A DNA stretch of 64,000 bases from Marinobacter sp. ATCH36 (GCF_023555055.1 NZ_JAMJPL010000006.1:160143-224142); one strand, 5' to 3'; positions 37,682 through 46,735 are shown, counted from the stretch's first letter. Notes: generated from the sequence alone by a model not told the origin. A program made the numbers and translations.

Positions 37682-38374
37682 TTACCGGGGGCCGAAAAGG
37701 GCGGTTCCAACCCTGACCCAGGTAGAGCCTTCTTCAATGGCCATTTCCAGGTCGTCAGACATACCCATGGAGAGCGTGTCCAGAGGGCCAGACGCAGGTG
37801 CTTCCTGCCGCAATCTTTTCAGGGCATTGGCCAGTTTGCGGAAGCTTGATCGCAAACTTGCTTCTGGCTGATCAGGGTCCGGAATCGCCATCAGGCCCCT
37901 GAGAGACAGGTTTGGCATCTCTTCAATGGCGTCCGCAAGTTCAATGAGATCCTCCAGTGAGCAGCCGGACTTGGACTCTTCATTATTGATGTTCACCTGA
38001 AGGCAGATATTCAGCGGCGGATGGGCGTCCCCGCGTTGCTCATTCAGCCGGTGAGCAATCTTGATCCGGTCCACGCTGTGAACCCAGTCAAAGGCCTCAG
38101 CAATCTGACGGGTCTTGTTGGACTGGACCGGGCCAATAAAGTGCCACTCAATGGTTGCCAGGTCGGCCAGGGCTTCCATCTTGTCCAGCGCTTCCTGAAC
38201 ATAGCTTTCGCCGAACGCACGCTGGCCGGCAGCGTGGGCATCCCGAAGGTCGTCTGCCGGTCTTTTTTTGCTCACAGCGAGCAAATTCACCGACTTTGCG
38301 TTGCGGCCGGCCTTCAATGTTGCTTTTTGTATGCGTCGGGTTACGGTCCCGATGTTGTCTGCTATGCTGCTCAT
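37682..38374 (-). CDS. YggS family PLP homeostasis protein
   Basis: About 230 residues from ATG 38374; an upstream GTG (38404) is less likely, although neither start has a strong ribosome site. The PLP-lysine region LLAVSKKRPADDL, FGESYVQEAL, WHFIGPVQSNK and the C-terminal LSMGMSDDLEMAIEEGSTWVRVG are all present. A single-domain fold-type III PLP carrier that controls vitamin B6 and amino-acid balance. Divergent from pilT. Confidence 0.94.
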   Translation of the reverse strand: MSSIADNIGTVTRRIQKATLKAGRNAKSVNLLAVSKKRPADDLRDAHAAGQRAFGESYVQEALDKMEALADLATIEWHFIGPVQSNKTRQIAEAFDWVHSVDRIKIAHRLNEQRGDAHPPLNICLQVNINNEESKSGCSLEDLIELADAIEEMPNLSLRGLMAIPDPDQPEASLRSSFRKLANALKRLRQEAPASGPLDTLSMGMSDDLEMAIEEGSTWVRVGTALFGPR

Positions 38375-38398
38375 AGTGCGAATCTGCCGACTCCGGTC

Positions 38399-38417
38399 TG
38401 TCACTGATATGGTGACA
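38399..38417. promoter_or_regulatory. Inverted repeat in the yggS/pilT divergent region
   Basis: TGTCAC-N7-GTGACA, followed 13 bases later by a further GGTCAC half-site. Shape and position suggest an operator. The binding protein is unknown. Confidence 0.35.
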
Positions 38418-38520
38418 CGTTACCCGCAGGTCACTGAAATGCCAAGTGAACCTGTTCGGGGCCTGCTGCCGGAAGCCGGCGCATACCGGGATAAAAGAAA
38501 AAAGCCTTCCGAGGACCCCT

Positions 38521-39555
38521 ATGGATATTACTGAACTGCTTGCCTTTTCGGCCAAACAGGGTGCATCCGACTTGCACCTTTCGGCTGGTCTCCCCCCGAT
38601 GATCCGTGTTGATGGCGACGTGCGCCGTATCAACCTTCCGCCCATGGAGCACAAAGAAGTCCACGGGTTGATCTACGACATCATGAACGACAAGCAGCGC
38701 AAGGACTACGAAGAGTTTCTGGAAACCGACTTTTCCTTCGAAGTTCCGGGCGTAGCCCGCTTCCGCGTCAACGCATTCAACCAGAACCGGGGCTCCGGCG
38801 CGGTCTTCCGTACCATCCCGTCAAAAGTGCTGACCATGGAAGACCTGGGCATGGGCCAGGTTTTCAAGGATATTGCATCGGTGCCACGTGGTCTGGTGCT
38901 GGTCACCGGCCCGACGGGTTCCGGTAAGTCCACCACGCTGGCGGCGATGGTCGATTACATCAACGACACTCGCTATGAGCACATCCTCACCATCGAGGAC
39001 CCCATCGAATTTGTTCACGAATCCAAGAAATGCCTGCTCAACCAGCGGGAAGTGCACCGTGACACCCTGGGCTTCAACGAAGCATTGCGCTCGGCATTGC
39101 GGGAAGACCCCGACATCATCCTGGTAGGCGAGCTGCGGGACCTGGAAACCATCCGCCTGGCACTGACTGCGGCTGAAACCGGCCACCTGGTATTCGGTAC
39201 TTTGCACACAACCTCCGCCGCCAAGACCATTGATCGGGTGGTGGACGTGTTCCCGGCGGAAGAGAAGTCCATGGTGCGCTCCATGTTGTCGGAGTCTTTG
39301 CAGGCGGTTATCTCCCAGAGTTTGATGAAGAAAATGGGCGGTGGCCGGATTGCGGCCCACGAAATCATGATTGGTACCTCAGCGATCCGAAACCTGATCC
39401 GCGAAGATAAGATTGCGCAAATGTACTCGGCAATCCAGACCGGTGGTTCGATTGGCATGACAACCCTGGATCAGTGCCTTGAGAAACTGTTGAAAAAAGG
39501 CCTCATCTCCCGCGAAGCTGCGAGAATGAAGGCGAAAATGCCAGATAATTTTTAA
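38521..39555 (+). CDS. pilT: Type IV pilus retraction ATPase PilT
   Basis: 344 residues from ATG 38521 (MDITELLAFSAKQGASDLHL). Walker A GPTGSGKSTTL, the Asp box ILTIEDPIEFVH, Walker B DIILVGELRDLET, His box LVFGTLHTTSAAKTI and the C-terminal AIRNLIREDKIAQM motif needed for retraction are intact. A hexameric motor in the inner-membrane base of the type IV pilus, driving twitching and DNA or phage uptake. Followed by pilU. Confidence 0.97.
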   Translation: MDITELLAFSAKQGASDLHLSAGLPPMIRVDGDVRRINLPPMEHKEVHGLIYDIMNDKQRKDYEEFLETDFSFEVPGVARFRVNAFNQNRGSGAVFRTIPSKVLTMEDLGMGQVFKDIASVPRGLVLVTGPTGSGKSTTLAAMVDYINDTRYEHILTIEDPIEFVHESKKCLLNQREVHRDTLGFNEALRSALREDPDIILVGELRDLETIRLALTAAETGHLVFGTLHTTSAAKTIDRVVDVFPAEEKSMVRSMLSESLQAVISQSLMKKMGGGRIAAHEIMIGTSAIRNLIREDKIAQMYSAIQTGGSIGMTTLDQCLEKLLKKGLISREAARMKAKMPDNF

Positions 39556-39580
39556 TCTTTGCCGAAGGCTCGGCACTCTG

Positions 39581-39641
39581 TTCGGAGGGTGTCGGGCAGG
39601 GCTGGCCCAGGGCCAGCCCTGCCCGACGCCCAAACACCGAA
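39581..39641. repeat. Long near-perfect palindrome between pilT and pilU
   Basis: The 18-bp perfect arms GTCGGGCAGGGCTGGCCC (39591-39608) and their complement (39610-39627) are separated by a single A. Pairing extends, with one G-T and some unpaired bases, to TTCGG (39581) and CCGAA (39641). No T-run follows, so it is not a classical terminator. It could tune pilU expression, stabilise pilT mRNA, or be a REP-like element. Confidence 0.8.
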
Positions 39642-39665
39642 AGCCAGAAACACAGGTAAAAAATC

Positions 39666-40787
39666 ATGGAATTCGAAAAACTACTTCGTTTGATGGTGGA
39701 CAAGGGCGGTTCGGACCTGTTTATAACGGCTGGTGTGCCGCCGTCCATGAAAGTGAACGGTAAAGTGTTACCTGTCACCAAGAATGCACTTACCCCGGAG
39801 CAGACTCGGGAATTCGTTTACGGTTCCATGAACGACAAGCAGCGGGCCGAGTTCGATGAGAGCCACGAGTGCAACTTCGCCATCAGTGCCCGTGGCATCG
39901 GCCGTTTCCGTGTCAGCGCTTTCTTCCAGCGTAACCTGTGCGGCATGGTGCTACGGCGGATTGAGGTGAAAATCCCGCAGATTGACGACCTTGCCTTGCC
40001 CGAGGTAATCAAGGAACTGGCCATGACCAAGCGTGGCCTGATCATGTTTGTGGGTGCCACCGGTACCGGTAAATCCACTTCGCTGGCGGCCATGCTCGGG
40101 CATCGTAATCGCAACAGCCGCGGTCATATCATTTCCATTGAGGACCCGATCGAATTCGTCCACCAGCACCAGGGCTGTATTGTTACCCAGCGGGAAGTGG
40201 GCATTGATACCGAAAGTTTTGAAGTGGCATTGAAGAACACACTGCGTCAGGCGCCCGACGTCATTCTGATTGGCGAGGTGCGTACCCGCCAGACAATGGA
40301 ATATTCAGTGCAGTTTGCCGAAACAGGCCACCTCTGCCTGGCCACCCTGCACGCCAACAACGCCAACCAGGCGCTGGACCGGATTATCCAGTTTTTCCCG
40401 CCGGAGCAGCACAACCAGATCTGGATGGATTTGTCCCTGAACCTCAAGGCCATCGTGGCTCAGCAGTTGATTCCGACACCGGACGGGCAGGGTCGGAAAG
40501 CGGTTATCGAAGTGTTGATCAACACGCCTCTGGTCGCAGACATGATTCGCAAGGGCGAAGTGCACAGGCTCAAGGAGCTGATGTCCAAGTCCAACGAGAC
40601 TGGCATGCGCACCTTTGATCAGGCGCTATACACCCTCTATGCCGAAGGTTCCATCACCTACGAAGACGCCCTTGCCCATGCCGACTCTGCTAACGATCTG
40701 CGCCTGATGATCAAGTTGGGTGCCGATTCCCAGGGGGCGGATAAACTGGCGTCCAGTGTCGACAAGTTGTCTATTCAGGACGACTGA
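39666..40787 (+). CDS. pilU: PilT-like accessory ATPase PilU
   Basis: 373 residues. Walker A VGATGTGKSTSLAAM, ISIEDPIEFVHQHQG, Walker B VILIGEVRTRQTM and CLATLHANNANQAL place it in the PilT family. The longer, divergent C-terminal tail (LGADSQGADKLASSVDKL) is typical of PilU. It boosts PilT-driven pilus retraction. It lies 110 bases after pilT, across the palindrome. Confidence 0.96.
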   Translation: MEFEKLLRLMVDKGGSDLFITAGVPPSMKVNGKVLPVTKNALTPEQTREFVYGSMNDKQRAEFDESHECNFAISARGIGRFRVSAFFQRNLCGMVLRRIEVKIPQIDDLALPEVIKELAMTKRGLIMFVGATGTGKSTSLAAMLGHRNRNSRGHIISIEDPIEFVHQHQGCIVTQREVGIDTESFEVALKNTLRQAPDVILIGEVRTRQTMEYSVQFAETGHLCLATLHANNANQALDRIIQFFPPEQHNQIWMDLSLNLKAIVAQQLIPTPDGQGRKAVIEVLINTPLVADMIRKGEVHRLKELMSKSNETGMRTFDQALYTLYAEGSITYEDALAHADSANDLRLMIKLGADSQGADKLASSVDKLSIQDD

Positions 40788-40900
40788 GTGCTAATAAGAC
40801 TTTAGTATTAGATAGATAGGCCCCTGAAACAGTAGGGTTGGCAATTGAGGCCATCGACTCACCCTGCGTATACTTCGCCGCGTCACCACACGGAGGAATT

Positions 40901-42316
40901 ATGCGCAACAAAAAGTCCAACCTTTACTCTGCTATTAGGTACACCACACTCGCCGCTGCAGTCGCGCCGGCGAGTGCCCTGGCCGGCGGTTTCGCGCTCA
41001 ACGAGCAAAGCGCCAGTGCCATGGGTGTTGCCAATGCCGGTACCGCCGCCAACCCTGAAAATGCCACCACCGTTCTGTTTAACCCTGCTGGCATGAGCCA
41101 GCTGTCCGGAACCAATCTGTCGTTCGGTGCAGCTGTGCTGGATATTGACGCGGAAGCCAAAGAGGGCGTAATCGCTCGTCGCAAAGATGGCACCACCTTT
41201 AGAGATGGCCGCGGTGGAGATATTGCTGATCCTGCTGTACTGCCAAACCTGTATATGACCCACGAAGTGAATGATTCCGTCGATGTAGGGTTTGGTATCC
41301 ATGCGCCTTACGGACTTTCCGCAGATTACGACGATGATTTTACGGGCCGCTACTTTGCCGACGAAACGGAGCTGACCGTGATTTCATTCAGCCCATCCGT
41401 TTCCATCAACAATGGTGAAGGCCTCTCTATGGGGGCGGGCATCAATATCATGCATGCTCAGGGAAAGCTGACGAAGTTCCAGGACTATAGTGATCTGCAG
41501 GCACTTGCAGGCACTCCTCTGGAAGATGGTTATGCCGATATCGAGGGTGACGATGTAGCGGTCAACTTTCGCGTTGGTTTCCTGTATGAGCTATCAAAGC
41601 GAACGCAATTTGGTCTGACGTTGCAAACCGGAACTGAGTTTGAGCTAGATGGCGATGCAGAGGTTTCGAATGTTCCTGATCTCGCGCCGAACCCTGACCC
41701 TGTCACCAGCCCACAATTCCCTGTCGTTCCAACGGGCGGCCAAACTGACCAGTCTGAAAAAGTTACCGTACCGCTGGCTATTCCCGAGAGTGCTACCTTC
41801 GGTGTTCGCCACCAGCTAACTGACACCATAACCCTGCTGGGTGGCGCTACCTATGCCAAGTGGAGCCGCTTTGAAGAACTCGATGTGGTAAGCAGAGAAG
41901 GCGGGCAAGGCGCAATTTCTTCGGCTAGCGGCGATCCTATTTCGCACGTCACAGAAGATTGGCAGAATACCTGGCAGTTCAACCTTGGTGGTATCTGGCA
42001 GGCGACCCCCGAGTGGGCCTTCAAGACTGGTTATGCGTTTGACGAGTCGCCGGTTAATGAAGACTACGTGACTGCCCGAATCCCCTCCAATGATCGTCAC
42101 TGGCTGACGCTTGGTGCACAGTGGAGTGATGATAGCAGTGGCTGGACCGTTGATGTGGCCGCTGGCACCCTGATCTTTGAGGATGATGCGAAGGTCAATG
42201 AATTTGAATACGACCACGACGACCCAACAGGCGAACCTGTGAACGCAAGCAACTATCAGGGCGAACATGAACTCGAGGCCTGGAGCGCAGGCATTCAAGT
42301 CAGCAAACGGTTCTGA
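40901..42316 (+). CDS. fadL: Outer-membrane long-chain fatty acid / hydrocarbon transporter (FadL/OmpP1 family)
   Basis: 471 residues; ATG 40901 follows GGAGG exactly. A signal peptide ends near SALA-GG, and the mature N-terminus GFALNEQSASAMGVANAG is the FadL hatch motif. Later motifs include NPAGMSQLSGT and an outer-membrane C-terminus ending VSKRF. It should import long-chain fatty acids or similar hydrophobic compounds by lateral diffusion. AACAAAAA within the first codons fits the AAnAAnAA pattern bound by Hfq/Crc. Confidence 0.92.
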   Translation: MRNKKSNLYSAIRYTTLAAAVAPASALAGGFALNEQSASAMGVANAGTAANPENATTVLFNPAGMSQLSGTNLSFGAAVLDIDAEAKEGVIARRKDGTTFRDGRGGDIADPAVLPNLYMTHEVNDSVDVGFGIHAPYGLSADYDDDFTGRYFADETELTVISFSPSVSINNGEGLSMGAGINIMHAQGKLTKFQDYSDLQALAGTPLEDGYADIEGDDVAVNFRVGFLYELSKRTQFGLTLQTGTEFELDGDAEVSNVPDLAPNPDPVTSPQFPVVPTGGQTDQSEKVTVPLAIPESATFGVRHQLTDTITLLGGATYAKWSRFEELDVVSREGGQGAISSASGDPISHVTEDWQNTWQFNLGGIWQATPEWAFKTGYAFDESPVNEDYVTARIPSNDRHWLTLGAQWSDDSSGWTVDVAAGTLIFEDDAKVNEFEYDHDDPTGEPVNASNYQGEHELEAWSAGIQVSKRF

Positions 42317-42330
42317 TCATAGTTGCCGAA

Positions 42331-42355
42331 GGCTGACCGGATATTTCGGTCAGCC
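42331..42355. terminator. Hairpin between fadL and the convergent hypothetical gene
   Basis: The perfect stem GGCTGACCG / CGGTCAGCC has a seven-base loop just after the fadL stop and overlaps the stop of the minus-strand neighbour. There is no T-run, so termination efficiency is uncertain. Confidence 0.45.
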
Positions 42356-42727
42356 GACCACTTGCCCGCGATAAATTCGCTTCGATCTTTGCGGCTGGGG
42401 CGTTTGCCCTTCCGCATCCATTTCTCTGCCAGCCTCTCGGTCTTCTGCGATGACCTGTCCACGGCTATTTCGCTTGACTCCCTCTTCGTCTTCTTCCGGT
42501 TCAGCAAGCCTGAGCTGCGGAACCTGCTCTGTCAGTGTGGCCCAGATGCGGGAGAGTTGGCTGGAGCGCGTTTTACGGGCGTAGTCAGCCAGTTGTTGTT
42601 CCAGGTGTTCATCGGTGAGATGCAGCTTTACGCCGAATTCTGTGTGAATCAGGCGTCGGCACTGGTGGACCAGCTTTAGTGGGCCAGGCTCCATCAGCCA
42701 GCTTCTTTGAGATGCCAGGTATGTCAT
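42350..42727 (-). CDS. Hypothetical protein, charged, unknown function
   Basis: 125 residues. The N-terminal half is a helical segment (LVHQCRRLIHTEFGVKLHL, EHLEQQLADYARKTRSSQL). The C-terminal half is acidic then basic and low in complexity (PEEDEEGVKRNSRG, QRSKRIYRGQ). No domain recognised. The 184-base region upstream contains a 12-bp hairpin, a possible sigma-54 promoter and an NtrC-like box, hinting at regulated expression. Confidence 0.65.
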   Translation of the reverse strand: MTYLASQRSWLMEPGPLKLVHQCRRLIHTEFGVKLHLTDEHLEQQLADYARKTRSSQLSRIWATLTEQVPQLRLAEPEEDEEGVKRNSRGQVIAEDREAGREMDAEGQTPQPQRSKRIYRGQVVG

Positions 42728-42760
42728 GGTAACGGCCTCGGGAAAGATGTGTCACAACCT

Positions 42761-42786
42761 GGTCCCTGCCTGGTCAGGCAGGGACC
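42761..42786. repeat. 12-bp hairpin upstream of the hypothetical gene
   Basis: GGTCCCTGCCTG-GT-CAGGCAGGGACC, a perfect inverted repeat with a two-base loop. It lies in the predicted leader of the minus-strand hypothetical gene and downstream of polA. No T-run. Confidence 0.6.
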
Positions 42787-42801
42787 GACAATCTTAATAG
42801 C

Positions 42802-42908
42802 AAGCGAATTTCATGCCGTCTTGTGAAAAAAGCGTGGTTGTGCGATTCCGTGCGCAAATGGTGGTCATAAATGGGGCGTTTCAGTGTCAGGCTGCTCCAA
42901 AATGGACA
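42802..42908 (-). promoter_or_regulatory. Possible sigma-54 promoter with NtrC-like box
   Basis: On the minus strand CGGCATGAAATTCGCTT (42818-42802) has GG and GC separated by ten bases. About 100 bases upstream, 42893-42908 reads TGCTCCAAAATGGACA, nearly identical to the NtrC-like box ahead of glnK. The -12 region is a weak match. Confidence 0.35.
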
Positions 42909-42911
42909 TGT

Positions 42912-45647
42912 CTAGTGTGCTTCGTCCCAGTTATTGCCGACGCCGGCTTCCACCAACAGCGGCACGTCCAGCCTGGCAGCGGCTGACATACGCTTCTCGA
43001 GGCCTTCGCGGATTTTATCCACCGCTGATTCGCGCACTTCGAGAATCAGTTCGTCGTGTACCTGAAGGATCATCCGGGCGTCATTCTGATGATTGTTCAG
43101 CAGCCAGTCTTCCACGCTTACCATGGCCCGCTTGATGATGTCTGCTGCGGTGCCCTGCATGGGCGCATTGATGGCAGTGCGCTCCGCAGCCTGCTGCATC
43201 TGCTTGTTGCGGGCGTTGATTTCTGGCAGGTAGAGGCGGCGACCATAAAGCGTTTCCACGTAGCCGTCGTCGTGAGCCTGTTTGCGAATGTTGTCCATGT
43301 ACTTGAGGACACCGGGATAACGCTCGAAATAACGGTCGATGTATTCCTGGGCCTGGTTACGGCCCACATCCAGCTGGCGGGCCAGGCCAAACGCCGACAT
43401 GCCATAAATCAGCCCGAAGTTGATGGCCTTGGCGCTGCGGCGCTGGTCGCCGGACACATCCTCAACAGCAACGCCAAAAACTTCTGCTGCCGTTGCGCGG
43501 TGAATATCCTCGCCTTTCTCGAACGCGGTCAGCAGGCCCTTGTCGCCAGACAGGTGAGCCATAATTCGCAGTTCAATCTGGGAATAGTCCGCGGCCATGA
43601 GTTTGTACCCGTCCGGCGCCACGAATGCCTGGCGAATACGACGGCCCTGTTCACTGCGGATGGGGATGTTCTGCAGATTGGGTTCCGACGATGATAGCCG
43701 CCCGGTGGCCGTCACTGCCTGATGATAGGAGGTGTGTATCCGGCCGGTACGATGATGGATAAGCTCCGGCAGGGTGTCTGTGTAAGTGGATTTGAGCTTG
43801 CTCAGGCTGCGGTGCTCCAGTATCAGCCGCGGCAGGGCGTGCTCATGGGCGAGTTCCTGAAGCACCGGCTCCGCGGTGGAAGGCGCGCCTTTTGGCGTTT
43901 TCTTCACTACCGGCAGCCCCATCTTGTCATAGAAGATGGTTTGCAGTTGCTTGGGGGAGCCCAGGTTGAAGGTTTCGCCTGCTTCCTCATGGGCTTCCTT
44001 TTCCAGTTCCGCCATGCGCTCCGCCAGTTCCTGGCTATGCTTGCGGAGGGTGCTGGCACTGATCATCGCGCCCCGTTGTTCCATCCGGGAGAGCACCGGC
44101 ACCAGTGGCAGGTCAATGTTTTCATACACTTCCCGCAGGCGGCCGGTTTTTTCCAGTTGCGGGCGCAGCACCTGATGCAGCCGCAGGGTGATGTCGGCAT
44201 CTTCGGCGGCATAGGGGCCTGCCTGCGCCAGATCGATCTGGTTGAAGGTCAGCTGCTTGGCACCTTTGCCGGCAATGGACTCGAATGTAATCGTCTGTTC
44301 GCCCAGGTGCTGCATGGCCAGTGAGTCCATGTCGTGGCGGGAGCCCACGGAATTGAGAACGTAGGACTGCAGCATGGTGTCCTCGGCAATACCTTCCAGG
44401 CTGATGCCGTGGTTGGCCAGAACATTCTTGTCGTATTTGAGATTCTGGCCGAGCTTGGGCCTTTTGGGATTTTCCAGCAGAGGCTTCAGCTGTTTCAGTA
44501 CCTTGTCCCGGTCCAGTTGCTCCGGGGCGCCCATGTAATCATGGCCGAAGGGTACATAGGCGGCTTCGCCTGCCTCGATAGCAAAGGAGACACCAACAAC
44601 TTCTGCGTCCATATAGCGCAGGCTGGTGGTTTCGGTGTCGAATGCAAACAAATGTGCCTTGCTGAGACGTTCAATCCAGTTGTCCAGTTCTGCCTGGTCA
44701 GTGACAACCGAGTACTTCTTGATTGTTGAGGCAGACTCTTCGCTACGGGTGTTGTCGGCACTGCTCGTGTTGGAGGCGCCGTTGCCACTGCTTTCCAGCT
44801 CCGCAATCCAGGACCGGAGCTCGTATTCCCGGAACAGTTCGAGCAGCTTGTCGTCATCCTGGGTTCTCAGCTCAAGATCTTCCAGCCCGAACTCCAGTTC
44901 CACATCGGTTTTAATGGTGGCCAGCTCACGGCTCAGCGGCAGGGTTTCCTGGGCCTCGCGAAGGTACTCGCCAATTTTGCCTTTGACCTCGTCGGCATGC
45001 TCGATAATGCTGTCCAGGTTCTCCCAGGTCTGTAGCCATTTAACCGCGGTTTTGGGGCCGCATTTGTTAACGCCGGGAATGTTGTCTACCTTGTCGCCCA
45101 CCAATGCCAGGTAATCCACGATCTGTTCGGGGGCAATGCCGAACTTTTCCACCACGCCGTCGCGGTCCATGCGTGTGTCGGTCATGGTGTTGATCAGGGT
45201 GACGTGGTCGCTCACCAGTTGTGCCATGTCCTTGTCGCCGGTCGACACCACCACATCAATGCCTTTGCTGGTGGCTTCGTCCGACAGGGTGCCGATCACA
45301 TCGTCAGCTTCTACCCCGCTGATAATCAGTAGCGGCAAGCCCATGGCGCGAACCATGTCGTGAATGGGCTGGATCTGCACGGCCAGGTCGTCCGGCATGG
45401 GCGGGCGGGTCGCCTTGTAATCTTCGTACAGGTCGTTGCGGAAGGTTTTTCCCTTGGCGTCAAACACCACCACCATTTTCGAGCCCGGAAAATCCTGCTC
45501 CAGCTTCCGGATCATACTGATAACGCCCTTGATAGCTCCGGTTGGATGCCCCTTGCTGGTCATCAGAGGTGGCAGGGCATGATAGGCGCGGAAAAGGTAC
45601 GACGAACCGTCGACAAGAACCACGGGCGGAGTCTGTTGTTGTGTCAT
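42912..45647 (-). CDS. polA: DNA polymerase I
   Basis: 911 residues from ATG 45647 (MTQQQTPPVVLVDGSSYLFRA). The 5'-3' exonuclease domain spans ~1-290 (VVVSTGDKDMAQLV). The 3'-5' exonuclease spans ~325-510 and retains its acidic residues (FAFDTETTSL, EDADITLRLH). The polymerase domain spans ~530-911 with motif A ADYSQIELRIMAHLS, the O-helix RRSAKAINFGLIYG and motif C LQVHDELILEV. A complete, three-activity repair and Okazaki-fragment enzyme. Divergent from the DUF2782 gene, as in Pseudomonas. Confidence 0.97.
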   Translation of the reverse strand: MTQQQTPPVVLVDGSSYLFRAYHALPPLMTSKGHPTGAIKGVISMIRKLEQDFPGSKMVVVFDAKGKTFRNDLYEDYKATRPPMPDDLAVQIQPIHDMVRAMGLPLLIISGVEADDVIGTLSDEATSKGIDVVVSTGDKDMAQLVSDHVTLINTMTDTRMDRDGVVEKFGIAPEQIVDYLALVGDKVDNIPGVNKCGPKTAVKWLQTWENLDSIIEHADEVKGKIGEYLREAQETLPLSRELATIKTDVELEFGLEDLELRTQDDDKLLELFREYELRSWIAELESSGNGASNTSSADNTRSEESASTIKKYSVVTDQAELDNWIERLSKAHLFAFDTETTSLRYMDAEVVGVSFAIEAGEAAYVPFGHDYMGAPEQLDRDKVLKQLKPLLENPKRPKLGQNLKYDKNVLANHGISLEGIAEDTMLQSYVLNSVGSRHDMDSLAMQHLGEQTITFESIAGKGAKQLTFNQIDLAQAGPYAAEDADITLRLHQVLRPQLEKTGRLREVYENIDLPLVPVLSRMEQRGAMISASTLRKHSQELAERMAELEKEAHEEAGETFNLGSPKQLQTIFYDKMGLPVVKKTPKGAPSTAEPVLQELAHEHALPRLILEHRSLSKLKSTYTDTLPELIHHRTGRIHTSYHQAVTATGRLSSSEPNLQNIPIRSEQGRRIRQAFVAPDGYKLMAADYSQIELRIMAHLSGDKGLLTAFEKGEDIHRATAAEVFGVAVEDVSGDQRRSAKAINFGLIYGMSAFGLARQLDVGRNQAQEYIDRYFERYPGVLKYMDNIRKQAHDDGYVETLYGRRLYLPEINARNKQMQQAAERTAINAPMQGTAADIIKRAMVSVEDWLLNNHQNDARMILQVHDELILEVRESAVDKIREGLEKRMSAAARLDVPLLVEAGVGNNWDEAH

Positions 45648-45770
45648 ATCAAAACGGATCCGGATTCTGATTGAAGCGTTGAATGGCTTGTGCAACTCTG
45701 ACAGTACGGAGGCATTGGTTCGCAGTGTCAGGGCGGCTTTGAGCGTCTTTTAACAGAATGGAAGAGTAAC

Positions 45771-46112
45771 ATGAAAATGAAACGTATCGCGTGCTCGGGT
45801 CTTGTTTTGAGTGTGTTGGCGGCGCCGGTGATGGCACAGGAAGGCATGGATGACAGTGACGTTGTCCAGACGCCTCAGGAGCCCCTGGTGGTATCTGACT
45901 ACCAGCCATCTGCCGACGGCCCCCAGATCGTGATCCGCCCCGGTGATGATGAAGTGTTCTATGAGTACCGGGTGAACGGCCAGCTGATGGAGATCAAGGT
46001 GGTGCCGGAAGTGGGGCCGGAGTATTACCTTGTGCCCGCGGACGGTGGCGGATGGATTCGCGAGAATGAAACCGACATGCTGGTGCCAAGCTGGGTTATT
46101 TTCAGCTGGTAA
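45771..46112 (+). CDS. DUF2782 domain-containing secreted protein
   Basis: 113 residues with a signal peptide (ACSGLVLSVLAAPVMAQ). The C-terminal half, EVFYEYRVNGQLMEIKVVPEVG followed by YYLVPADGGGW, is the DUF2782 signature. Small periplasmic protein of unknown function, conserved next to polA in Pseudomonas-like genomes. Confidence 0.88.
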   Translation: MKMKRIACSGLVLSVLAAPVMAQEGMDDSDVVQTPQEPLVVSDYQPSADGPQIVIRPGDDEVFYEYRVNGQLMEIKVVPEVGPEYYLVPADGGGWIRENETDMLVPSWVIFSW

Positions 46113-46288
46113 TCGTTCAGGTCAGGTCAACGTGGACCACGTCGGAACGAAAGATTTCCGGGTTTAGTATGAACATTCTAATTTTAGCCCGTAGCATCTC
46201 CCATGTGATCACAAGTCGGCACAGATTCGCTGGCCGCCACGATGCAACCTTTTAACGTTATGCATCCACAAAACCAAGGAGATCCATC

Positions 46289-46711
46289 ATGGGTAAACTC
46301 AAGAGCTATCAGGAACAACTTCAGGAAATCGTAGAGAAAGGCATTAACGCTGCAGAAGAGCAGCAGAAAAAGCTGTCTTCCAAGCCTTTTGAATACGCTG
46401 AAAAGCTGGAATCAGAAGCACGCGAGTACAGCGTAAAGAACTTGCGTACCCGTTATTACGGCTACAGCGAAAGCCTGTTTGACCAGCTGCGCAGCCTGAA
46501 CAGCCGTGTCGGTAGCTTTGCCGCCGATCTGGTCTCCAAGCTCGAGAAAGAAGCGGCTGAAGGTGCAGATGTCGTTGCCGACGCAGCGGACGAAGTGACC
46601 AGCGTTGCCCAGTCAACCAAGGCCACTGCCCAGGCCAAGAAGCCGGCTGCACGCAAAACTACAGCCCGCAAGAGCACCAGCACAGCCAAGGACACTTCCG
46701 CCACTGCCTGA
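46289..46711 (+). CDS. Phasin-like protein with Lys/Ala/Thr-rich tail
   Basis: 140 residues; AAGGAGAT ribosome site. Residues 1-95 are amphipathic helices without cysteine (YQEQLQEIVEKGINAAEEQQ, LFDQLRSLNSRVGSFAADLV), resembling phasins that coat polyhydroxyalkanoate granules. The tail (AQAKKPAARKTTARKSTS) resembles the basic C-termini of PhaF/AlgP proteins that bind DNA. Granule coating plus nucleoid attachment is possible. No PHA genes are in this window, so the assignment is tentative. Confidence 0.65.
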   Translation: MGKLKSYQEQLQEIVEKGINAAEEQQKKLSSKPFEYAEKLESEAREYSVKNLRTRYYGYSESLFDQLRSLNSRVGSFAADLVSKLEKEAAEGADVVADAADEVTSVAQSTKATAQAKKPAARKTTARKSTSTAKDTSATA

Positions 46712-46735
46712 TTCGCAGCCGGAAGTCTGGTAAAC

